A stretch of 7,632 bases of DNA from an uncultured bacterium. Lineage in GTDB: Bacteria > Verrucomicrobiota > Lentisphaeria > Victivallales > UBA1829. This document shows positions 1 through 5,075 of the stretch, in pieces (positions within the stretch are counted from its first letter, which is position 1; each line of letters opens with the position of its first letter). The stretch lies in NCBI GenBank assembly GCA_900549045.1, contig URNE01000099.1:1-7632 (forward strand). The letters run 5' to 3'. A program made the translations under genes and the position numbers. Below the pieces are notes generated by a model. The model was not told the DNA's origin and did not search any database. It saw nothing but the letters and a program-made list of their open reading frames with translations.

Positions 1-960
1 CGCATGGTTTTCCGCGCCGCAGTGGAAAACTTCTCCAAGGACATCGAAATCGTCGGAATCAACGACCTTCTCGATCCCGAGTACCTCGCTTACATGCTGA
101 AGTACGACTCCGTCCACGGCATCTTCAACCACGACATCAAAGTTGAAGGCAACTTCATGATCGTCGACGGCCAGAAGATCCGCCTCACCGCTGAAAAGGA
201 TCCCACCCAGCTCAAGTGGAACGAAGTCGGCGCCGACGTTGTCGTCGAATCCACCGGCCTCTTCCTGAAGGACGAGCTCGCCCGTCAGCACATCACCGCC
301 GGCGCGAAGAAAGTCATCATGTCCGCTCCTTCCAAGGATGCGACCCCGATGTTCGTCTACGGCGTCAACCACAAGACCTATGCCGGCCAGGACATCATCT
401 CCAACGCTTCCTGCACCACGAACTGCCTCGCCCCGATCTCCAAGGTTCTCAACGACAAGTTCGGCATCAAGCGCGGTCTCATGACCACCATCCACGCTGC
501 AACCGCCACCCAGAAGACCGTTGACGGTCCCTCCAAGAAGGACTGGAGAGGCGGCCGCGGCATCCTCGAGAACATGATCCCCTCCTCCACCGGCGCTGCA
601 AAGGCTGTCGGCAAGGTTCTCCCGGAACTCAACGGCAAGCTCACCGGCATGTCCGTCCGCGTCCCGACCTCCGACGTCTCCTTCGTTGACCTCACCGTCG
701 AGCTCAACAAAGAAGCCTCCTACGAGGAAATCTGCGCCGCGATGAAGGAAGCTTCCGAAGGCGAACTCAAGGGCATCCTCGGATACACCGACGAAGCCGT
801 CGTCTCCACCGACTTCCGCGGCGACGCCCGCACCTCCATCTTCGACGTCAAGGCCGGCATCCAGCTCGACCCGACCTTCGTCAAAGTATGCTCCTGGTAC
901 GACAACGAATGGGGATACTCCAACAAGGTCCTCGAAATGGTTCGCGTCATCGCCAAGTAA
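1..960 (+). CDS. gapA: Glyceraldehyde-3-phosphate dehydrogenase (type I, phosphorylating), 5'-truncated by window edge
   Basis: Cytosolic glycolytic enzyme that oxidises glyceraldehyde-3-phosphate with NAD+ and phosphate to 1,3-bisphosphoglycerate. The reading frame is open from base 1 (an Arg codon) before the first visible Met at base 4. In the family this point lies just after the N-terminal GINGFGRIGR nucleotide-binding loop, so about 15 residues are missing and the Met at base 4 is internal, not the start. Counting from that Met, the catalytic signature SNASCTTNCLAP has its Cys at 137 (codon 412-414), the catalytic His is H164 in TTIHAATATQK, and the nicotinamide-contacting Asn lies in WYDNEWGYSNK near 301. 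The Asp of VGINDLL (D21) is the residue that normally favours NAD+ over NADP+. The protein resembles E. coli GapA closely over its whole length. Lysine is almost always AAG and most codons end in C, as expected of a highly expressed gene. It is followed by a hairpin/T-tract and then pgk, the next enzyme of the pathway. Confidence 0.97.
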   Translation, partial: RMVFRAAVENFSKDIEIVGINDLLDPEYLAYMLKYDSVHGIFNHDIKVEGNFMIVDGQKIRLTAEKDPTQLKWNEVGADVVVESTGLFLKDELARQHITAGAKKVIMSAPSKDATPMFVYGVNHKTYAGQDIISNASCTTNCLAPISKVLNDKFGIKRGLMTTIHAATATQKTVDGPSKKDWRGGRGILENMIPSSTGAAKAVGKVLPELNGKLTGMSVRVPTSDVSFVDLTVELNKEASYEEICAAMKEASEGELKGILGYTDEAVVSTDFRGDARTSIFDVKAGIQLDPTFVKVCSWYDNEWGYSNKVLEMVRVIAK

Positions 961-990
961 GTTCATTGCTTGACTGACAACAGCATTTTG

Positions 991-1026
991 AAAGGGCGGG
1001 CGACTCTTGAACGCCCGCCCTTTTTT
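991..1026 (+). terminator. Rho-independent terminator-like hairpin between gapA and pgk
   Basis: A perfect 12-bp stem pairs 991-1002 (AAAGGGCGGGCG) with 1012-1023 (CGCCCGCCCTTT) around a 9-base loop. The 3' arm runs into six consecutive T (1021-1026), then A and three more T. This is a textbook intrinsic terminator for gapA. It ends only about 19 bases before the pgk Shine-Dalgarno sequence (AAGGA, 1045-1049), and no promoter is visible between the two. It may therefore be partly read through, or serve as a processing or stability element in a gapA-pgk transcript. Confidence 0.88.
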
Positions 1027-1058
1027 ATTTTCAAACTTTTCTCTAAGGAATTCTGATC

Positions 1059-2312
1059 ATGGACAAGAAAACTCTGCGCGACGTCGATCTCAAAGGCAAA
1101 CGCGTTGTCATGCGCGTCGACTTCAATGTGCCGGTCAAAGACGGAGTCATCAAGGACGACACCCGCATCAAGGGCGCTCTCCCCTCCATCAAATACGTTC
1201 TCGAACAGGGCGGCAGCCTCGTTCTCATGAGCCACATGGGGCGCCCCGATGAAAAGGGCATCACCCCAGACACCTCCCTCAAGATCGTCGCCGACTACCT
1301 CTCCAAGCTTCTCGGCAAGCCCGTTGCTTTCGCTCCGGACTGCGCCGCCGCCGACGACCAGGTCAAGGCCCTCAAGCCGGGCGAAGTCCTCATGCTCGAG
1401 AACACCCGCTACCACAAAGAAGAGCAGGCCAAGCTGAAACAGAAAGACGGTCAGTCCGATGAAGAGTTCAAGGCCGCGAAAGCCGCTCTCAAGGAACAGC
1501 AGAAGGAACTCGCCAAGAAGCTCGCTTCCTACGGCGACATCTACTGCAACGATGCGTTCGGAACCGCTCACCGCGCCCACGCTTCCACCGCCGTCATCAC
1601 CAAGTACATCGGAACCTCCGTCGCCGGCTTCCTGATGGAAAAGGAAATCGCGTTCCTCGGCAACGCCGTCGAACACCCGGTCCGCCCCTTCGTCGCCATC
1701 CTCGGCGGCGCCAAAGTCTCCGACAAACTCGCCGTCGTCAGCAACCTCCTGACCAAGGTCAACACCCTGATCATCGGCGGCGGAATGGCTTACACCTTCC
1801 TCAAGGCCCAGGGCCACAACGTCGGAAACTCCCTCTGCGAAAACGACCAGCTCGAATACGCCAAAGAGATGATCGCCAAGGCGAAAGAGCTCGGCGTGAA
1901 CTTCCTCCTCCCGGTCGACAACGTCGCCGCGGACAAATTCGACGCCAATGCCGACACCCGGATCGTCGGCGACGACATTCCGGAAGGCTGGATGGGACTC
2001 GATATCGGTCCGAAGACCGTTGAGCTCTACAGCAAGGCCATCAAAGACGCCAAGACGGTTGTCTGGAACGGCCCGATGGGATGCTTCGAAATGGAGAAAT
2101 TCAGCAAGGGCACCTTCGGCGTCTGCGCGGCAGTCGCGGAAGTCAAGGCAAACGGCGGCGTCTCCATCATCGGCGGCGGCGACTCCGTTGCGGCCGTCAA
2201 CAAGAGCGGACTCGCGGACAAGATGTCCCACATCTCCACCGGCGGCGGCGCTTCCCTCGAATTCCTCGAAGGAAAGGCTCTCCCGGGCGTTGTCGCTCTC
2301 AGCGACAAATAA
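1059..2312 (+). CDS. pgk: Phosphoglycerate kinase
   Basis: Cytosolic monomeric kinase that transfers phosphate from 1,3-bisphosphoglycerate (the GAPDH product) to ADP, giving 3-phosphoglycerate and ATP. Length is 417 residues against roughly 390-400 for most bacterial PGKs. N-domain substrate-binding residues are present: VDFNVP with D21 and N23, R36, SHMGRP with H59 and R62, R117 in ENTRY, and R172 in GTAHRAHAS. The C-domain has GGAKVSDK (216-223), a glycine-rich GGGMAYTF (240-247), WNGPMGCFE (336-344), GGGDS (372-376) and STGGGASLEFL (393-403). The extra length comes mainly from a Lys/Glu/Gln-rich helix-like insertion at about 124-148, between R117 and the GDIYCNDAFG segment; I recall similar insertions in some other phyla. 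The start is supported by AAGGA at 1045-1049, nine bases upstream. Codon use matches gapA (C-ending codons, AAG for many lysines), indicating high expression. Confidence 0.98.
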   Translation: MDKKTLRDVDLKGKRVVMRVDFNVPVKDGVIKDDTRIKGALPSIKYVLEQGGSLVLMSHMGRPDEKGITPDTSLKIVADYLSKLLGKPVAFAPDCAAADDQVKALKPGEVLMLENTRYHKEEQAKLKQKDGQSDEEFKAAKAALKEQQKELAKKLASYGDIYCNDAFGTAHRAHASTAVITKYIGTSVAGFLMEKEIAFLGNAVEHPVRPFVAILGGAKVSDKLAVVSNLLTKVNTLIIGGGMAYTFLKAQGHNVGNSLCENDQLEYAKEMIAKAKELGVNFLLPVDNVAADKFDANADTRIVGDDIPEGWMGLDIGPKTVELYSKAIKDAKTVVWNGPMGCFEMEKFSKGTFGVCAAVAEVKANGGVSIIGGGDSVAAVNKSGLADKMSHISTGGGASLEFLEGKALPGVVALSDK

Positions 2313-2333
2313 GAGTTCATCTCCGTTTTGCAC

Positions 2334-2366
2334 ACGCGGAACCGGCTCGTCCGGCTCCGCGTTTTT
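2334..2366 (+). terminator. Rho-independent terminator-like hairpin after pgk
   Basis: A 12-bp stem pairs 2334-2345 (ACGCGGAACCGG) with 2351-2362 (CCGGCTCCGCGT), with a single A-C mismatch and a 5-base loop (CTCGT). It is followed by a T run through 2366. It should end the pgk transcript. The T run is only about 17 bases from the start codon of the next gene, and no promoter is seen between them. Confidence 0.85.
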
Positions 2367-2383
2367 CCTGAAAAGGTGATTCC

Positions 2384-2956
2384 ATGAAAATCCAATCCGT
2401 CTGCGTCTACTGCGGATCCAATCCCGGGAAATCCGAACTCTACATTCAAAACGCGCGAAAGCTCGGTGAACATCTGGCAAAACGCAACATCCGCCTCGTC
2501 TACGGCGGAAGCAACTGCGGAACCATGGGTGCCGTCGCCGAAAGCTGTCTCGAACACGGCGGAAAAGTCCTCGGAATCATCACGGAACAACTCCATAAAA
2601 TCGTCGGCAATCCCGCACTGACGGAATACCGCGTCGTTCCCGACATGGCGACCCGCAAGAGCATGTTCTTGAAGGAATCCGATGCGCTGATCGCCCTGCC
2701 CGGCGGACTCGGCACAGCGGATGAACTCGTCGAAGCCATGTCGCTCCAGACACTCGGTCTCAATCGCCGTCCAGTCGCCGTCATGAACATCAACGGCTTT
2801 TTCGATCCGCTGATCCTCTGGATGGAACGCATGTGCGAGGAAGGATTCCTCCGCCGCGAACAGAAAGAGATGATGATTGCGGAAACCGATCCCGAAGCGC
2901 TTTTCCGGAAACTCGAGACTTTTGAGTACCACACCGTGGTTAAGTGGAACCTCTGA
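2384..2956 (+). CDS. LOG-family protein (cytokinin riboside 5'-monophosphate phosphoribohydrolase-like nucleosidase)
   Basis: Small Rossmann-like cytosolic enzyme of the LOG (Lonely Guy)/YvdD family. Characterised members hydrolyse the N-glycosidic bond of nucleoside 5'-monophosphates such as AMP or cytokinin nucleotides, releasing the base and ribose 5-phosphate. Length is 190 residues, normal for the single-domain group. Visible motifs are VCVYCGSNPG (6-15), YGGSNCGTMGAVA (40-52, phosphate-binding loop), MATRKSMF with R91-K92 (88-95), and PGGLGTADE (106-114), the family hallmark PGGxGTxxE with catalytic Glu114. The start ATG follows an AGGTG Shine-Dalgarno sequence near 2374, immediately after the pgk terminator. 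It has no obvious promoter of its own and may depend on read-through. The true substrate in bacteria of this kind is not evident; a nucleotide salvage or housecleaning role is inference. Codon use is less biased than in pgk, suggesting lower expression. Confidence 0.93.
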   Translation: MKIQSVCVYCGSNPGKSELYIQNARKLGEHLAKRNIRLVYGGSNCGTMGAVAESCLEHGGKVLGIITEQLHKIVGNPALTEYRVVPDMATRKSMFLKESDALIALPGGLGTADELVEAMSLQTLGLNRRPVAVMNINGFFDPLILWMERMCEEGFLRREQKEMMIAETDPEALFRKLETFEYHTVVKWNL

Positions 2957-2983
2957 AAAAATCTCGAAAAAACAACTGAAAAA
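2956..2983. promoter_or_regulatory. Three phased A-tracts upstream of the heptosyltransferase promoter
   Basis: Runs of six, six and five A occur at 2956-2961, 2967-2972 and 2979-2983, with centres about 11 to 11.5 bp apart, close to one helical turn. A-tracts in helical phase bend DNA. Here they lie 15-42 bp upstream of the -35 hexamer at 2998, where an UP element or architectural protein site would act. The last tract is also the loop of a small hairpin, ACTGA(2975-2979)-AAAA-TCAGT(2984-2988), which lacks a T-tract and is a poor terminator for the LOG gene. The bending role is inferred. Confidence 0.5.
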
Positions 2984-2997
2984 TCAGTCCGTGCTAT

Positions 2998-3025
2998 TTG
3001 ACTATGTCCGGAAACGGAATATAGT
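2998..3025 (+). promoter_or_regulatory. Sigma70-type promoter for the heptosyltransferase gene
   Basis: The -35 hexamer TTGACT (2998-3003) matches the consensus at 5 of 6 positions. The -10 hexamer TATAGT (3020-3025) also matches at 5 of 6. They are separated by 16 bp. Transcription would start near 3032, giving a leader of about 25 bases that contains AGGAG (3044-3048) seven bases before the ATG at 3056. This is the best promoter in the window and indicates that the heptosyltransferase is transcribed independently of the genes upstream. Confidence 0.75.
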
Positions 3026-3034
3026 AATCCGGAA
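3007..3034. repeat. Paired TCCGGAA sites straddling the -10 element
   Basis: TCCGGAA occurs at 3007-3013 and 3028-3034. Each copy contains the self-complementary hexamer TCCGGA. The copies are 21 bp apart, two helical turns, so they face the same side of the DNA. One lies in the promoter spacer and the other just past the -10. This geometry suits a dimeric repressor, but the sites are short and the role is inferred. A second, 8-bp direct repeat AATCAGTC (2982-2989 and 3036-3043) brackets the whole promoter. Confidence 0.35.
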
Positions 3035-3055
3035 CAATCAGTCAGGAGAATATTC

Positions 3056-4390
3056 ATGAACGATTTCACCATCACGCCAAACGCACAGAATCTGAATGTG
3101 CAGAATGATATTTTTGTATCCGCGCAATCCGCCGCCCAGCCCGCGGCGTCCGCACCGGCTCCGGAACAGTCCCCGAAGGAGCAGCCGAAGCAGCCATCCA
3201 TCTACGGAGAAATCCCCCAGATCCCCACGCAGGACGCAGTTGAAGGCATCAAATTCGACTTCAACGACGGCATCCGCATCCTCTTCCCGCACAACGGGAA
3301 AGAGTATCACGTGACCTTCACCGACATCGACACAGGAATCATTCTCTTCAGCCAGGACACCGTCCCCGGAGCCTATGTCACCAGCGTCAAAAAATTCTTC
3401 ATCCGCTTCCGTCTCATCATTCACGACAAGGGCGGAAAAGAACCGATTTTCACGCACGATTTCGACGCGAAGGACCGCGAAGTCATGATTCAGCTCCCCG
3501 TCGGAACCATCGGCGACTCCATCGGCTGGTTCAGCTACGTGGAACGCTTCCAGATCAAGCACCAGTGCAAACTCGTCTGCGTCATGACACCGTGGATCGC
3601 CGAAGTCGTCAGGAAGCAGTACCCGAACATCACCTTCATCGCTCCGGAAGAGACCAAAAACTACAAGCCCTACGCCTGCTACTACATGGGACTCTTCTTC
3701 CGCGGCGACGTCGACCATCAGCCGATCGACTTCCGCTACATCGGTCTCCACCGCACCGCCGGCTACATCCTCGGCGTCGATCCCGCCGACGAGCCCCCGC
3801 GTTTCGACCTCTCCGCCCCACGCAAAATCAAAGAAAAATACGTCTGCATCGCCGCCCAGAGCTCCAGCCAGGCGAAATACTGGAACAACCCCTACGGCTG
3901 GTATGAAGTCGTCAAATTTCTCAAGGACAACGGCTACCGCGTGCTCTGCATCGACCGCGACCGCGTCCACGGCACCGGGCTGAACTGGAACCACATACCC
4001 TACGGAGTCGAGGATTTCACCGGTCAGCTCCCGCTTCAGGAACGGATCGACCTCATCAAGGACGCCGATTTCTTCATCGGACTCAGCTCCGGACTCAGCT
4101 GGCTAGCCTGGGGATGCAAAGTCCCGGTCATCATGATCTCCGGCTTCACACATCCGACCAACGAATTCGCCACGCCCTACCGCGTCATCAACTACCACAC
4201 CTGCCACTCCTGCTGGAACGACATGCGCATCGATTTCGACCACTACGACTTCCTCTGGTGTCCGCGTCACAAAGGCACCGACCGTCATTTCGAGTGCACA
4301 AAGCTCATCTCCGCGGAACAGGTCATCACCATGATCAAAAAAGTCCCCTCCTTCCGTCCGAAAGAGGAGGAAAAAGGAAAGAGAAAATAA
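3056..4390 (+). CDS. Autotransporter strand-loop-strand O-heptosyltransferase (TibC/Aah, BAHT family)
   Basis: Cytosolic glycosyltransferase with a GT9-like fold. Characterised relatives (TibC, Aah) transfer heptose from ADP-heptose to serines in the beta-helix repeats of autotransporter adhesins such as TibA, AIDA-I and Ag43 before export. The conserved body starts near residue 62 with VEGIKFDFNDGIRILFP. LPVGTIGDSIGWFSYVERF follows, with D154 as the likely catalytic base. AAQSSSQAKYWNNPYGW carries K274, the likely nucleotide-sugar-binding Lys; the 120-residue D-K spacing equals that of the D110/K230 pair I recall from TibC. FIGLSSGLSWLAWGCKVPVI is the nucleotide-binding end. Cysteines 383 and 386 (CHSC), 402 and 414 reproduce the family's Fe(III)-binding four-Cys finger. 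Length is 444, about 40 more than TibC, because of an N-terminal extension with a Pro/Ala/Gln/Ser-rich stretch (about 22-48). The tail KEEEKGKRK is charged. The start has AGGAG seven bases upstream, and the gene has its own promoter. No autotransporter target is encoded in the window. Family assignment is strong; the actual acceptor is unknown. Confidence 0.92.
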   Translation: MNDFTITPNAQNLNVQNDIFVSAQSAAQPAASAPAPEQSPKEQPKQPSIYGEIPQIPTQDAVEGIKFDFNDGIRILFPHNGKEYHVTFTDIDTGIILFSQDTVPGAYVTSVKKFFIRFRLIIHDKGGKEPIFTHDFDAKDREVMIQLPVGTIGDSIGWFSYVERFQIKHQCKLVCVMTPWIAEVVRKQYPNITFIAPEETKNYKPYACYYMGLFFRGDVDHQPIDFRYIGLHRTAGYILGVDPADEPPRFDLSAPRKIKEKYVCIAAQSSSQAKYWNNPYGWYEVVKFLKDNGYRVLCIDRDRVHGTGLNWNHIPYGVEDFTGQLPLQERIDLIKDADFFIGLSSGLSWLAWGCKVPVIMISGFTHPTNEFATPYRVINYHTCHSCWNDMRIDFDHYDFLWCPRHKGTDRHFECTKLISAEQVITMIKKVPSFRPKEEEKGKRK

Positions 4391-4406
4391 TTCTCCTGAA
4401 AAACTG

Positions 4407-4446
4407 CCGTCTCTCCGCCTTCCCGCATAGATACGGTTTTCATTTT
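4407..4446 (+). terminator. Weak terminator-like hairpin after the heptosyltransferase gene
   Basis: CCGTCTCT (4407-4414) pairs with AGATACGG (4429-4436) with one C-T mismatch and a 14-base loop. It is followed by TTTT, CA and TTTT (to 4446). The stem is weak and the loop large, so termination would be partial at best. It sits eight bases before the Shine-Dalgarno sequence of the next gene, as with the two stronger hairpins upstream. Confidence 0.35.
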
Positions 4447-4463
4447 AAGAAAAGAGGATCCGC

Positions 4464-5042
4464 ATGAACGAACAGAAAACAGCCCAGGCGCTTCTCATCA
4501 TCGACATGCAGAACGATTTCGTGCATCCCGGAACGCCCGTGCACGTTGCAGGCGCGGAGGCAACTGTTCCCGTCATCCGCAAACTGCGCGAATCCTGCCG
4601 GAAACATGCGGTTCACGTCTTCCACGTCATCCGTTCCTACAGCGCGGACGGGCTCACGGTGGAACGCACGCGTCTTGCAGACTTCCGCCGCACGCCGTTC
4701 GTCGTCCCCGGCACGCACGGGGCGGAAATCATCGCGGAACTCACGCCGGAAGCGGGTGAAACAATTGTAATCAAACCGCGCTACAGCGCATTCTTCCGGA
4801 CGAATCTCGACCTCATGCTGAAACGGCTCGGCGTTGAACGCGTCCTCGTCAGCGGAACGCAGTACCCGAACTGCATCCGCGCGACCGTCAACGACGCGCT
4901 TTCGCTGGACTATGCGGTCAGCGTCATCACCGACGCCTGCAGCGCAAAGACCGAAGCCGTCGCCGCGGCGAATATTCTCGACATGCGCAACCTCGGCGCG
5001 GAGTGCATCACCTTCGCCGAATGGGAAAGCCGACAGCGCTGA
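4464..5042 (+). CDS. Isochorismatase-family cysteine hydrolase
   Basis: Cytosolic alpha/beta hydrolase of the isochorismatase-like superfamily, which includes nicotinamidases, N-carbamoyl-amidases and isochorismatases. Length is 192 residues, typical of the single-domain cysteine hydrolases. The catalytic triad is visible: D14 in ALLIIDMQNDF, K104 in VIKPRYSAF, and nucleophile C137 in SGTQYPNCIRATVNDAL. H54 and nearby residues after the second strand lie where some members bind metal, but I see no full nicotinamidase-type DxHxxxxH set, so PncA is unlikely. The Cys makes an amidase-type reaction more likely than isochorismate hydrolysis; the substrate cannot be named from sequence. The start follows AAGAGGA (4452-4458) with five bases of spacing. 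No clear promoter is seen in the 73 bp after the heptosyltransferase gene, so partial co-transcription is possible. Its TGA ends 3 bp from the stop of the convergent alpha-galactosidase gene. Confidence 0.9.
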   Translation: MNEQKTAQALLIIDMQNDFVHPGTPVHVAGAEATVPVIRKLRESCRKHAVHVFHVIRSYSADGLTVERTRLADFRRTPFVVPGTHGAEIIAELTPEAGETIVIKPRYSAFFRTNLDLMLKRLGVERVLVSGTQYPNCIRATVNDALSLDYAVSVITDACSAKTEAVAAANILDMRNLGAECITFAEWESRQR

Positions 5043-5075
5043 GCGTCACCCGCGCACCAGAATCACGCGGGCGCT
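5042..5075. other. Stem-loop spanning the convergent gene ends
   Basis: AGCG (5042-5045) and CCCGCG (5049-5054) pair with CGCGGG (5066-5071) and CGCT (5072-5075). The pairing leaves a three-base bulge at the alpha-galactosidase stop codon and an 11-base loop. Neither side has a T-tract, so it is not a classical intrinsic terminator for either gene. It could protect 3' ends or pause polymerase; the function is inferred. Confidence 0.35.

Noticed and set aside
4..6. ATG as start of GAPDH
   Set aside because: It aligns about 15 residues into the family sequence, and the frame is open upstream to the window edge, so the gene is simply cut.
970..992. TTGACT at 970-975 as the -35 of a pgk promoter
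   Set aside because: No -10-like hexamer follows at 15-19 bp; the expected place is the GC-rich terminator stem.
963..2480. 505-codon open frame on the minus strand opposite pgk
   Set aside because: It lies antisense to an unmistakable pgk gene, runs through both terminator hairpins, and its translation is a compositionally biased D/V/G/E/A-rich sequence that mirrors the codon bias of the plus strand.
2027..2932. 301-codon minus-strand open frame opposite the pgk end and the LOG gene
   Set aside because: Antisense to two recognised genes and crossing a terminator; no coherent domain pattern.
2928..2940. ACCAC-ACC-GTGGT hairpin at the end of the LOG gene as a terminator
   Set aside because: Only five base pairs, inside the coding sequence and with no T-tract following.
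3038..3994. 318-codon minus-strand open frame opposite the heptosyltransferase
   Set aside because: Antisense shadow rich in D, V, E and G with no recognisable motif; the plus strand has clear family residues, ribosome-binding site and promoter.
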